DNA from: Stictocephala bisonia
Lineage: Eukaryota; Arthropoda; Insecta; Hemiptera; Membracidae
Length of the DNA: 64,000 nt
Direction of reading: 5' to 3'
NCBI GenBank assembly: GCA_035578905.1
Contig: JAQJVL010000320.1
Location: 369,692-433,691 of the forward strand
Below, in pieces: positions 23,292 to 36,147 of this stretch. Below the pieces are notes generated by a model, which saw only the letters and a list, made by a program, of their open reading frames with translations, had not been told where the DNA came from and searched no databases. A program made the position numbers and the translations under genes. The number at the start of each line of letters is the position of its first letter. Positions within the stretch are counted from its first letter, which is position 1.

Positions 23292-24849
23292 TTCAATGTA
23301 ATTGGGTGTAAACCTGTATTAAAGCATGGAAATAAATAAAGTATGGGGCAATGAAAGATAGAACATTTGAATCTGCTTTATAATACTTTTGGGGTCCACA
23401 AGATAAAAACCTGATAGCAGATGAGGAAGAGTTATCAAGTTGTTTGCTGACTCTTCTAGTTGTATGAGAACTACTGCTAGTAAGAAAATACTTTTGTATT
23501 TATTTGCTTTGCAATTTTCCTCAACTTTTGTATCCACATTACTGGTAACTAAAAAATATCTTATTCCATATGTTTTTGAAAACTAAAATAAAATTAAGTT
23601 AATAATTGTATATAGTGGGTATATGACTTTATGTATCCGATGTATATAAAATAGCCAATATAAACTTTTGCCTATTTCATGTGTTATCATGGTGATAAAT
23701 ATCCATTGGAAATGTAGACAGAAAAATGAAGAATCGAAGAAATACACTCTTACAGTAATAGCATTCATTTTGTTGTCTGGATTGCTTGTAACTATATATT
23801 ATAAACATACTTTAGCAATTCACATCCAAAATATTGGGATATTGATTTTATAATGGGTCTAGGGACCCTAAATCGAGACTCCAACATCATGGATGTGGAT
23901 TGTTGAGGTAAGAGTGGATTGTTAAGGTAGGACTTCTTAAAAATATATATTATTAACATTCAGGAGAATGCTGTGTCTTAAATTTAATGAATAATCCAGG
24001 AGACAGCTTTATTATTAAATCTCAAGAAAAAGAAAATCTAAACAAGATAAATTTGATCAGCAGAAATAAAAAGGACTATGTTAAAGCATTCAAAACAAAC
24101 TTTCTAAAACTACACTCATAACTCAGAAAATGGAATGATCATAAATAAGGAAATGGAAATGCTAAACTGTAGGTAGTCGTTCAATGAAATACTTTTCAAC
24201 TTTTATGAAATTAAATATATTTATTTTTCTAAAACAATACTTAGTAACAGTGATTATGTATATATTTCACTATTCTTTTACTTGGTGTTAGTAATTTTAT
24301 TCGTTATCATGGTTTGGCCTCTGAGCTGTACAGTAAATAAATGTAAGAATACATTACTCACTGTACTCCGCCGAGCAACTCAAATATGGATTGACGATCA
24401 ATTAATAATACACGTTAGGTCTTGGTATAGTACATCTTTAGCTACTAAAGGCAAAGTTATTAATTTTCAATTTGGCAATGACTGAAGTGGGCAATAAAGA
24501 GTAAAGTCACACCACCTTCCCTTTAAGACTTCCCAGAAGGATCGTTGAATTGAGGCTCTGGTCAATGGATGCAAGAAAACTTGGAGGCCGTCTTATACTG
24601 TTTTCTATCATCCAAGTCTACACCTGTTCTAACCACTTTTAAGTTTTCCAGAGGTATTTTAAAGGTTACTCAACAATTTGGATACAGCACATTTGTTTGG
24701 ATTAGGGTAAAACTGTTCTTAAAGTTTCAATTTACCAAGGAGTAATGTTGAATTTTTTATCATCGCTCCCAAGGAATGGAGTACTTCTGAGTTATGAATC
24801 AAAACACAAAGGCTACAGTTATCTATTTTTTTCCCATTAATTTATTCAT
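23292..24849. other. AT-rich intergenic DNA
   Basis: No supported exon, RNA gene or element boundary. Confidence 0.4.
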
Positions 24850-25230
24850 TTATAAGACGCTGATCGTCCAGATGAGTGAATATGAGAGGCGAATGAGTGT
24901 GATGAACGAATGTAGTCATTGTTACTATCTAAGGTCGACTGTTCCTCAGAAAGAGCAATTTATTAATTGCCCAATAGCCAGGGCAACTAAGGGACCTACA
25001 ACTTTACGTAAAATCATCCGCGTAGTGTTGGTCTAATTTTCAGCTTACTGACAAGCTTGATACTCAGTTCTCTTCCCTACACAACATCTGAACCTTGGCT
25101 TCCATCTAACATGGACACCCCAGGCTTGTCTAGTAGTGTCCACGTTGATGGAAACCATTGAACGGATGTCATGTTGTTACTAAGAGGAACGAGCATAGAA
25201 CCTATCCATTGCCTACAATACCCTCAATAC
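24850..25230 (-). repeat. Dispersed repeat, copy 2 (inverted relative to 405-800)
   Basis: Read on the minus strand it follows the copy at 405-800 block for block: CTGAGGAACAGT, TAATAAATTGC, GTAGGTCCCTTAGTTGCCC, AACTGAGTATCA and GTGGACACTACTAGA. The short open frame ending at 25036 is part of the repeat and not a gene. Confidence 0.6.
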
Positions 25231-25356
25231 TGGTATTAATTGTGACCTCTCAAAGTATTTTTTACCATTATGGATAAAGTATAAGGTGTATTGAGCTTTT
25301 ATATTATACCATGATATTTTATTCGAAAACTTAAATTGGTAGCCAAGTTTTTTTTA

Positions 25357-25573
25357 GGAGAAGCCGATCTCCTTGATCTTACTCTACCCATTCCCCATAG
25401 ACTATTGATCTGTATGAGGAATTTATTAATTCAGACAGAGTAAAGGGGTGAACAGTACAGTAGAAGGTGAATATTACTGGTAAATCTTCCAGTGTAGGCC
25501 GGATTCGAACTAGCGCTATCTCTAACCCAGACTCAAAGTCCTGAAGCCTTGGACTGCTTGCCCAAGTTAAATG
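25357..25573 (-). repeat. Class-II-tRNA-derived SINE, copy 1
   Basis: The minus strand carries GACTTTGAGTCTGGGTTAG, AGATAGCGC and AGTTCGAATCCGGCC. This is an anticodon-loop-like segment, a long variable-arm-like segment and a B box, as in Ser/Leu-type tRNAs, followed by a body ending near GGAGATCGGC. A diverged copy lies about 300 bp further right in the same orientation. There is no full acceptor stem, so it is not an active tRNA gene. Confidence 0.65.
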
Positions 25574-25655
25574 GGCTTTAACAGAACACACAGTTTGACA
25601 TATATAGTAAAATATTTAAAGTAGTTCAACCATACATTTGCTTTAATTTTTTAAA

Positions 25656-25868
25656 GGGAGATGTCGATTTTTTACATTAATCTCCCTATTCTCCATAGAC
25701 TATTGATCTGTGCACATAATTTATTCAGACATCGCAAGGGGGAGAACCAATACAATCCTTAGTGAATATTATTGGTAAAAAGTACCAGTTAAGGCCAGGA
25801 TTTAAACTTGTGCTATCTTGAATTCAGACTCAAAGTCTAGAAAAGTTACTCCCACGGCCACCGACTTT
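25656..25868 (-). repeat. Class-II-tRNA-derived SINE, copy 2
   Basis: The minus strand begins AAAGTCGGTGGCCGTGGGAG (A-box region, Ser/Leu-like GGTGGCCG), then GACTTTGAGTCTGAATTC, AAGATAGCAC and AAGTTTAAATCCTGGCC (decayed B box). The body shares CCATAGACTATTGATCTGT with copy 1. It is more diverged than copy 1 but keeps the complete head. Confidence 0.65.
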
Positions 25869-27214
25869 CCCAAAAATTATTATTATTTTTTGGATTAACA
25901 TACAAATAGTTTTACCATGTTTATTGAAAAATGTACTTCTGAAATAATGAATTAATTTGCTCATTTTGCTAAATAATAATAAACAACACTTGTATAAAAG
26001 TAATATATTCAAAATAAGTTAACAACTCTAATTCACAAAACATTTACTTTTATAATACATTAAAGATAGGGATAAATAATTTAACTAAACATTAAAGAAC
26101 AAAAATGTTTAAGACATAGATAGAAAAAAATAGCCATGTTTAAGTGTTTTTTCTAAATTATTAGCACAAACCTAAACTTTGTGTTGGTGGACTTATTTAA
26201 ATAGGTAACTTTTTGCTATCCAACCATCATTAAATTAAATTCTGACTTAATACACTGTAACCTAACACATAGGTCATACATTATCTATCACCGACATGTT
26301 ATTTCATGTTAGTCATTGCACTAAAAATCTATAAATGCAAGTTATTTATCACAAAAACATACCCGAGGAAAGCAAAGTGTCACAAAGTTAACAAATTCAG
26401 GAGGAATGAATAGATTGTCCTATAGTGTCACATTTATTAAATGACTTGAAATCAAATTGTGCGTAAGATCCAATTATTGGAGGGTGCACCACAATAAGGC
26501 ATCAATAACTACAGGCATGACTGCTAACCCTGTCATGATAACAAAAGTAGATCAGACAAAGCTGATTTGTTTTTAAGACAGCTGATACATAGACTACAGG
26601 AGTCAGCAAGTTTAAAACTCTAAGACACGAAAACATGGTTTGTATAACTTTGTGCGCACAATTCTCTCAACTTAGTGGTTTAACTAGATCTCTATCTAAA
26701 GGCAGGATGACTAATTAGTATGCTTGAATACTAATGTATTACAAACGTACATGAAATGCATGTTAAAGCATGCAAACCAGTGCTTTGAAACATATTTAGG
26801 ATTGTGTAACACTAAAATATATAAAAAGACAGCGAAAAGGGTAATATCAAATTGTAAGATTTCCTCTCAAAAAATTATGTTGGTAGACGAGAGAATTATA
26901 ATGTCTAAACAGAGACCTGACAAGTAATATAAAACCTCTTCAACAATCCTAATGTGTCTACCTGATTTCCATGAACATAAATTTGGTGCAGGTTGCATTC
27001 AAACATGCACCTTGAAGAACATTGACTGAAAGATGGATTTAGGAATAGAGATAAAAATAAAATGTACAGAAAATAATCACACAAATTTCACAATTCTTAG
27101 AAAATCCAAGATGATATGAAAACACAAACTGGTATAATTTATGCAGATGCTCCCAAAATTAACTCATAAAAACCTACTTATAGAACATTGGAAAGGAAAT
27201 GAATTTATTGATGT
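25869..27214. other. AT-rich intergenic DNA
   Basis: No coding or repeat feature could be supported. Confidence 0.4.
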
Positions 27215-27612
27215 AAAAGATAAATTATCAACCAGTTTTATTATATGGAGCGGAAACATGGACATGGACAAAAGGTGATTTAAGCATATTACAGGCAGTA
27301 AAGATGAGATTTTTAAGACGAATAGAGAAGATTAGCAAAAGAGATAGAATAAGGAAAGAAATAACCGAAGAAAGCTTGAACGTGATAAAGCTCCAAGAGA
27401 CAATGGAAAGAAGGATACAGTAGATGGGACATGTGAAGAGGATGAGAATATATTGCTGAAGTAGCTCTGGAGAAGAGGAAGGTGAGAGCTGGGAGGACCA
27501 AGTTTGGAAGGATGTGGAGAGAAAAGTAATATAGCAGACAAGTGAAGGAAGAGGAAACCTGTTTAGGAGGCTGTTTAGGACGTCTCGTGAAAACAGAATT
27601 ATCAACGGATGA
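27215..27612 (+). pseudogene. LINE RT C-terminal fragment (YGAETWT type)
   Basis: The plus strand reads QPVLLYGAETWTWTKGD, LQAVKMRFLRRIEKISKRDR, IRKEI, ETMERRIQ, a stop, MGHVKRM. The 'LYGAETWT ... MRFLRRI ... R.DRIR ... GHV.RM' series is the well-known C-terminal part of a non-LTR reverse transcriptase family different from the CR1/Jockey-like ones at 18 and 45 kb. The RT core is absent. Confidence 0.75.
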
Positions 27613-27935
27613 TAATGACTACTAGTAATTTATATTGTTTGTACAAAAACAGAAATTTCACAAGTTCTTTTTACTGAAGTAGAACTTTTGCATAATCTGG
27701 AGTATTAACAATATTGTGTAGCAACACTTATGGCAGAAAAAAGATCATTGCCAGTTCTAAAAATAGACCAAAATACATTTAAATTGATGGAAACATAGTT
27801 ATGGTGCTGATTAAATTTATTATTTTGTTTGATGTTAAAAATAGATCAAACACTCAAGAAAAAATAATTTTTTATTTTGTAAGGCCTTTCGGTAAAAAAG
27901 TTACTATCTCCAGACTTTACAAAAACTAAATAATG

Positions 27936-28090
27936 CTGGGGTGGTGGTTCAGTGGCTAAGGCTTCAGACTGTGGAGGGCAAAGTCCAAGATTTGAATCCC
28001 CACTGAGCCAAGGGTCGGTACTTCACTCGTTGAATAAAGTTCACGCACATGCTTGCAAGCCCATGTGAACTGGCGAGTGGTTTTTTACTT
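27936..28090 (+). repeat. tRNA-derived SINE
   Basis: The head has GGTGGTTCAGTGGCTAAGG (A-box region) and CAAGATTTGAATCCCCA (B box) about 45 bp apart, then a body with AAGTTCACGCACATGC and a (T)n/A-rich tail. It lacks a proper acceptor stem. Confidence 0.7.
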
Positions 28091-28428
28091 AAAAAGAAAA
28101 TTAAAGAAAAATTATATTATTTTGTTGTTTAGCACCATATTTTATAGCAAAATCTTAAAAAGGAATTTAAGTTAATAGACCAGTTCGGTCAGCTAACTAT
28201 CTTATTTTGATTACTTTTATGTGCGAATTGAAGCTCTAATATAACTTAGATAATATAAACATCACAACTATCTATGGACGGAATCATTAGAGAGAATACG
28301 TTTCACAATTTCAGTTCAAACTTGCCTTACGAAACCTCTTAGAGATAGTGTTATATTCTTGCCTTGATCACAACTCAAACAAGTTTTCAACACACCAAGC
28401 CTTGTTTACAGTTGTGACTGAACAAACA
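28091..28428. other. Downstream region of neuferricin
   Basis: This stretch lies 3' of the neuferricin stop codon on the minus strand and should include its 3' UTR. No AATAAA is visible on the minus strand within the first ~200 bp. Confidence 0.4.
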
Positions 28429-28636
28429 TCAATTATCATTCATTTGAATATAACAACTGATTGATTTTGGGTGGCAATCTTCGTACTCTTCAATATTCCT
28501 TGTGCGAACTTTTCCAGTTTCTGGTGTAATAACTTGGGGTAAACTTGCTTCGTTGATACATGCACATCGGAAAGTATCAGCACCAGGTTCGTACAGTTTA
28601 CGTGGGACGCCAATCCAATCTCGTTTTACTCCTCCA
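28429..28636 (-). CDS. CYB5D2: Neuferricin exon 4 (last)
   Basis: The acceptor is a poly-T tract plus TTAG, and the first T completes an AG|T Ser codon. It encodes GGVKRDWIGVPRKLYEPG, TFRCACINEA and EDCHPKSISC, and ends at TGA 28429-28431. Cysteines in FRCAC and DCH probably form disulphides in the family's C-terminal domain. Confidence 0.93.
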
Positions 28637-31600
28637 CTAAAAAAAAAATAAATAAACTAAACAATTTTAATCTAACAAGTCTTAGCAAAATCCACCTACC
28701 CATACACCCATCTATGTTAAGTGGTCTTGAATTAAATCACTGAAAAAGTCAACATGTCACAACATTAAAATAACCAAATAATTGAGAGAAGTTTAAACTG
28801 TTAAAGTTAATACCTATATTAATTTAATTTCACATCTAACAACAGTTGATAATAGTTTTATTTTTTAATTAACATCAGCAGTTAAAGGCATGTGCATGAT
28901 TATGCATACGTTTGAACACGGCTTTATTGTAAATTCATGTTACAATAAACGCATATTCTGCATGTTGTTTTGGCATTAACTAACCATAGGCGGCACAAGA
29001 CATTGACAGCAGATATTTCTCATTTTTTAACCTATGTCAATGGGTGTAAGTTAGAGATTTTTGAATAAAATCTTTACTGATATGATTCATTTTCACAAGA
29101 TAAAACTTTTGAAGCAAGCGTTCCTGATTTTTGATTAAAACTACTATTACTAAGTTTACAAGTTTATAATTTGATTTATTATACTAGGCCTACTCATTCT
29201 AATCATGGGATTAAAAGTATGTAGATGATATACTCAAGTTGATAAAGAAAAATCAAGCAGTAAGCTAAAAGATAGGCTTATGTTAAATTTAATTAATTTT
29301 CACCACAAAAAACTTATATTTGCCGGTTAACTTGCAAATTTCTTGATCTAATATTAGTTTGTGATTTTAACAAACTCTACAATAGAATATTCATAAAACC
29401 AGCCTAAAACATTAAATAACATTTAAATCCTCCTTTACCACATAAAACATATGTGATAGTTTTGTATTTTGTATAGGTAATATCCGTTGCAGAAAAAAAG
29501 GAAATAAATGTAATAAGTCAAAAGCCGAAGTAAACGGATGCGTACCATCTATGATATTGATTGTGGTATAAGAAAGAAAAGTATGATCTAATATAGTAAA
29601 ATGATAACACTCATGAACGAGAATTCAATGGTAATATTAACTCTTTTAGTGCTATGCCGCCTGGCCTATGGATATACCAAAAAGTGCTAAGCAGTTTTGT
29701 GCAAAAATGTAGTTTTGGCATGGATTCGTTATTTGTTGTCACATCTTCATACCTTTTGTTTCGAATTGTAGCACAATAAACAGAGAATAGCACTATTACA
29801 CTACTTTTTGGATCTAAAAATAATTCGTGATCATAACAATCTTTTCATATAGAATTTTCAGGAAACCTACTCAAACCAATTTATAAAAGATTTCAAACCA
29901 ATTGTACCATAAATAACAGTTCTGTCCATCCCCCGTCTCACAAAACAGCTAGCATCAGAAGTATGTTATATAGGGCGTATTCAATACCATTAAGTGTTGC
30001 AGATAGAAAACAGGAAATAAATTTAATAAAATCAATAGCTATTGCAAATGGATACAAGGCATCAATGATTGATGAAATTGGAAGTAGAATAAAAAAGAAA
30101 ATAGAAAATAAAATTCGAGACAATAGACAAACAACACTTAAAAAAGAAAAATCCGATAAAGAACAAAAGAAGTATGTATCCCTCCATTACAATGGACCGT
30201 TTACACAAAGAGTTGGTAATAAATTTAAGAAATTCAATTTATCAGTAGCTTTTAAGACTTGTAATACTATGTCCAATATTTTACACCCGAATATTGAAAG
30301 TGAAGATAAATTCAATAATTCAGGAATATATAGGATTAACTGTAATGATTGTAATATGTTTTATATAGGTCAGACTGTAAATTTTATCAAAAGATATAAA
30401 ATCCATGTCTCCGCTTTTAAAAACAAGAAACCTGAAAGATCTAAAGTAGCTAAACACCTTTTGAATTGTACCCACAGTTTGAATAAAATTGATGAAAATG
30501 TAGATATTCTAAAAGTTTGTAAGAAGGGTCGTATCAGAGGTGCCCAGAGGGGGGGACAGCAGCGCACTTGCGCTTCTGGGATTTTTGGGGGGGATTTTAT
30601 TAAACATATTGAAATTTTATAACTATTTTTAAAACTAGCCCTAAAATGTTTTTGGTTACATTCATACACTAATAACAACCACAACTGAATTTTGGCTATT
30701 CATTATTAACATTAATAGGCAAGTTCCGTAACGACGCAACAGTACTTTGAGTGAGTGAGCCGTGAGTGGGTGGAAGTGGGGATATTTTGCTCTGCGATTA
30801 TCATAGATGGCAGCCTGCTAGCCATGAGTGCGGGAGGGGGGCAATACCAACCTGCTGTCACTGTCAGTGCTCTATTTGTCTAGCAGTGAAAAAGCAATGC
30901 CGAAGAAACTGAAACAACTTTATAAATATAAGTGTTTGGAAATATTGTGCAACACGGTTCATAGACAGGACAAGTGGTTGGACCATTGTAAGAAGAAACA
31001 TTTGTATAAATTTAATCACAACATTCCAATCAACTTTAAAATAGTAGAAGTGAAAACCCAAGACGGCCCGTGGGTAAAGTATGTCCATCCCAACCCTCCA
31101 ACACCAAGTTCAATGGATCAAGACATCGAATCATTGGATAAAAGGTAGCTAAGTAATTTATCTGGTTTCACCTCAAAGTAAAATCTTTAGTAATATTACC
31201 AGAGGCTGATAAGTTAGTGTCTTATTTGTGTCACGCTACGAAAACTTACCTTACATTTTCTGGAAATAACAAAGTTTAAGAAATAATGACCTACTATTAA
31301 TAGCCTAAACAATATACATTTATATTTAAATTATGCATCAGTATAATTATGGTAGGTATTTATTAATCCCAGGACTTTGAAGAAATTAGGCGCAAAATGT
31401 ATGCATAGGCCTACTGTAGGCCTAAGTGAGTTAGAGTTAAAAAAATGTTCTTTATAGTTTTGGTATTTTTATTTGTGAATGAGTTTACTGATTATGTAGG
31501 TACGCTGTATACCTTTATTATACTAAGCAAATCAATACTAAAATAAAGTGGGCTAGCTTCCCACTTACATGTGGCGCAGTGGTAAAGTAACGGCTTCGTA

Positions 31601-34600
31601 TTACTAAGGCTGAGGTTTCAATTCTCACCCACGACTGCAGCTTTTTGCTCAAAAGTTTGTTCATTTTATTTTTTTTAAATAACCAAATTCATTTATTTAA
31701 TCTTAATAAATATGTTTATTTATTGTAAAACAAATTATATTTAGATTTAAAAAATTTTTTGTTAGGGTAAAATAAAATGACACAGTCAAATAAAATTTTT
31801 GTTTAAACCAAGTATATATTTGAGTTCTTTTAAATAAAAATATATTACATTTTTTAACAAATTTTTTTAATCAAACATACAAACAAATCAATATTTTGAA
31901 TAAATTCAACCAAATACTTTTTTTGCGCTATTTTGAATAGATCATTTACTTGTTTCAACAAATTTTGGTTTGGTTCAAATACACATTTTTCTCGGTGAAT
32001 AGGAGTTTGAAACCAAATTATTTTTTTCAGTTTGGATCGAAATGAAGAGATTACGGACGTCACGTCAACATTGACTTCCATATCAATGGATCTTCCAGCC
32101 ACAACCACTACGGAAAATGATTTTGATGAGATTGATGTGGACCTCAAAGAAAATAATTCAAGACTCCTTACCAGCCGTTCTGCTTCTGAAATCTCACCAG
32201 CTTTGAAAAATTTAGAAGTATCGTCGGATGAAGATTTGGATGTGATGCAAACTGAGGATCATCGTGAGACTATGCACTCAGATATTACGCAATCGGAGGA
32301 AGCTGTGTTGGGAGTTCAGAATTTTGAAGACCCTGCTGGTTTTGCCAACATCAAGTTAAGTTCAGAAGAAATAAATTTGTGCCTAAAATTAGAAAATCAG
32401 CCACTGTCATCTATGGTGTTCCCTTCAACCAGTGGTAGAAAATTTAACCCTGCTTGGAAGCGTATTACATTATCAAACGGCTCTACCAAATCAAGAGACT
32501 GGCTAGTTTATAGCACTAAGAATGACTCTTTATTTTGTTTGCACTGCACATTATTTGCTTTACCAAGCAATAGGACCTCATGGGCAACAACTGGCTGTAA
32601 GGTCTGGATCAACCGTCATGGACAACAACACATTAAGCAACATGAGAAGTCAAAAGCCCACATTTCCTCTCAAATTGCACGCATCCAGTGGATTTCCCAA
32701 AAAAAATCAACCATTCCCTTGCTCAAGTACATGACGATCGTGTACATCACAACAGAGAAGTATTGTTAGCAATAATAGACTGCTGTCGTTACTTGGCAGA
32801 AGAAATGTTAGCATTTCGAAAGAAAGATTTTTCTAAAGGGAAGCTGATCAAACTGTTTAAACTGCTCGCAAAATATAATCCTGATGTGAGAGTTTATTAC
32901 GATAAAATTGAAAAAAGCAAAAGCGAACATGGGAAATTAGGTTCCAACTTTCTGAGCTACCGAAATATTTATGATTTGATAAATGTGATGAATGACCTGG
33001 TGGTAGAGAGAATAGTTAGTGATATTAAGTATAGCAATACTTATTCTGTTTTTCTGGATTCCACACAGGACATCAGCAAAAAAGAATGTACTGCAGTTCT
33101 TGTACGCTATGTGGAACACTTGGATATAAGTGGAAATCAAAAAAATGAAGTAAACCCACAGGAGCGGTTAGTTAAAGTGTTCACATGTGGTGACACTACC
33201 GGGGAAAATCTTGCTAAAGAGCTACTTAAAACCTTGACAACCTTGGGGATCGACCTAAGTGGCATGGTTGGTCAAAGTATGGATGGGGCCGGCAACATGA
33301 GAGACCAGTATACTGGCTTGAAATCACTGGTGCTGAAAGAATTTCCAACGTGTGGTGTTGCTCTCACAGACTGGCTTTAGTTGTAGAAAAGCCAATTGAT
33401 ATTAGTCCACACATGAGAAATATGTTTTCTCTTCTTCAGGAAATGTATGTCTTCATGTCAGGACATCGACGACATCATATGTTTCTTGAAAACTTGGCCA
33501 AAGGTTGTTCGAAAAATAAAAAGAAGAGCCTGAAACGAGTTCAAACCACCCGATGGTCAAGCAGATCTGAAGCACTAAAAACAGTGTTTTCTTGCTTCAC
33601 AGCAATCAAGAAGACCCTTGAAGATATTATTGAAGACAAGAAGTCTCACACAGAAACAAAGGCGTTGGCCAAAGGACTTGTAAAAGGCATGACAGATTAT
33701 TCAAACATCTGTGCAATGCACATAGCAACAGCTATTTTTAAAATACTGTCCCCAATCACGACGTGTCTGCAAGCCAAATCGATTGACTATGGAGTTGTCC
33801 CAGCAGTAATGAATGACGCAAAAGCTAAGCTACAGAAGCTAAGAAGTGAAGAGGAATGGGAGATTGTGCGGAGCTCAGTTGACACATTTTTATCAAATCA
33901 TAACATTTCAGATTTACCCATGCCAAGAAACCGTAAAAGAAAACGATTCATGGACGAACTGTCACTCGATGAAAGCCCTCAAGAAGAACCAGCAAAGCGA
34001 ATGAAAGTAGAGACATATTTTACAGTGCTAGATTCGTTAATTGGACAAGTCAACGACCGTTTTTCTGAGCTGTCAACACAGTTACTGGGACAGATGTCCT
34101 ATTTTTCTCATGAAAGAGTCCTGAAAATTTCCAAAGAGGTTGAAGGAGGTTGCACAATTCCTTGCCGAATCGATAAAAAATCTTTGCGAGTATTACGAGC
34201 TAGATGAAGTCCTTGTAGCTTCAGAGCTAGAGACATTTTCGTCAATATACAAGGTAACTCAAGATAATATAGATGTGTCAGATATATGTAAAGAACCTGA
34301 TCCCGAAGAAGTCAACAGTGAAGATGAAGAAGGAGAAGAAGATGATGATGATAAAAGGATGCTAGATCGATGGATCTTGAGGGGCTTTGTTAAGCCATAC
34401 AGGTGCGTGATACATCTGTCGTCCTTACCAAATTTAACTTTGATGTACAGAATATTGCTATCACTTGCAGTAACTAGTTGTTTTGCTGAACGAACGATGA
34501 GTAGACTAAGAATTATAAAAACCCGCCTTAGGAGCAGTATGGGGGACTCATGGTTGTCAAACCTTCTCGTTTTATCTTGTGATGGCGATATTCTCGAAAA

Positions 34601-36063
34601 CATAAGACAACAATGAAATAATTGAAGCATTTGCCAAGACAACCACGCAACGCAGAAAACTACTGTTGTACAAAAGATCCAACTAAATTCATCTACAACA
34701 TTGTAGACTGTTGTAGACTACAACATTGTAGAAAGTTTATCTTTTTTGCTTGTAAGAGTTGTAATTAATTTTTTAACTTCATTCATTATTGGTAGATGAT
34801 TTCGCATTGGAAAATATATGTTTATCCTCTTAATTATAGACTATTCTGTTTAAAATAGTGTCATATGTTTCCTGAATTTATCTTGGAAGGGGAGAGGTGG
34901 CTAAGTCAGTGGCGTGTATAAGGGGGAGCTCAAGGTGCTTGAGCCCACCCCCCTAAATTTAGAAAAATTGGGAAGATAAAAATGGTAATTTTTCATAAAT
35001 TTCTACAAGCCAAACAGCTATTTTTCAACAAAATCTTGAGGAAAGGAGTCATTTTAACAAAGGGTTTTGTCCGAATTTTCGCCTTGCAAGGTCCGGAGTG
35101 CAGGCAGGACGCTCCCACACTAACGCTCAAAATACAGTCTAAAACACGTTTTTTTGCATCTAAAATTTAAAAATTTTCCGGGGGTGGACCCCCGGTATGG
35201 CAGGCCTAAATGGGGGGGATTCGCGCTCTTGACCTTGGGGGGGATGGGCACCTCTGGGTCGTATTATGAATGCTTGGGAAGAGTTATTTATTTTTAAAGA
35301 AAAATGTAAGGATCGTGATAAATTAATGAATGAACAGGTTAATTTTGATTCCGAAATAGTTTTTAATAATGTATTTTCAGCAACTAAAAAGAACAGAAGT
35401 AACAGCCAATAGGGATTAACCAATAATATCACAGCGGCCGCCATTTTGACGATTCCAGCCAATGGGGTCAAGTGATCATAGGCCTATAAATTGAGTTGTT
35501 GAACACCATTTTCCATTCTTTTGTGAATCCCTCTGGTCTGAGGAAGGTGAGCGTGGTTCACCGAAATTGATCACCATAATATTTGTGCATTTTGTGATTA
35601 TATTGTAATAAATTTGTGTTGTGTGACGTTTACTTGTACTGAAGAAAATACATATAACAGTATTTTTTATTCATAAAAAAAAATAAATAACTTGTTTTAG
35701 TTAAAAATTTTTAATTTTGTAATTATGAATAAAATAAGAATGCCTAAATATTTTGTTGCCTATTACACTTTAAGGAGCATCTAATGAAGAACAAATTTCA
35801 TATATTTTCAATTCACTTTTATAAAAAAATAAGGAGTATAGAGGAAATATAAAAATTATTGACAAAAATTAGCTAACCTTTTTTCCCGCGAAGAAAAAAT
35901 ATAAAAAATCGATTGTCGGCAACCGAATAGCCATATATCAATTCCAAAGCCTAATACCTTTGAAATAAAATGACATCGATAGCAGCCAGTAAAATAAACA
36001 AGCCTGTCACATATATACATATATATAAATATATATGTATATATATGATATATATACATATAT

Positions 36064-36147
<84 letters not shown>

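Larger units (their letters stand above)
30897..34616 (+). pseudogene. hAT transposase (TTF/ZMYM1-like, dimerisation domain), three frameshifts
   Basis: Exon 1 (30897-31144) encodes MPKKLKQLYKYKC and a zinc-finger-like C-x4-C-x11-H-x4-H; the donor AG|GTAGCT joins acceptor TTTTTTTCAG|T at 32031 in phase. Exon 2 has an acidic Ser-rich stretch, a TTF-type zinc finger (RDWLVYSTKNDSLFCLHC to QHEKSKAH), the DUF4371/RNase-H-like core (YSVFLDSTQDISKKE, GQSMDGAGNMRD, SHRLALVVEKP, RVQTTRWSSR) and the C-terminal hAT dimerisation region (LTLMYRILLSLAVTSCFAER, LSNLLVLSC). Frame changes occur near 32700 (in an A8 run), 33355 and 34140, so the copy is inactive. ZMYM1/ZBED-like host genes descend from such transposases, but nothing here suggests domestication. 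Confidence 0.9.
30535..35256 (+). mobile_element. hAT DNA transposon (4722 bp)
   Basis: The ends are CAGAGGTGCCCA at 30535 and its inverse TGGGCACCTCTG at 35256, next to G-rich runs, with a perfect 8-bp duplication GGTCGTAT. The insertion splits a Penelope-like reading frame; removing the element and one duplication copy restores that frame. It carries one transposase gene in two exons. The intron holds a tRNA-derived SINE. A second hAT-like terminus (CAGTGGCGTGTATAAGGGGG at about 34900) near the right end suggests a nested non-autonomous fragment. Confidence 0.93.

Noticed and set aside
30897..34616. Domesticated hAT host gene
   Set aside because: Three frameshifts and intact transposon ends with target duplication indicate an ordinary dead transposon.
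34259..34642. 127-codon minus-strand frame with a serine run
   Set aside because: Antisense of the acidic segment and dimerisation domain of the hAT transposase.
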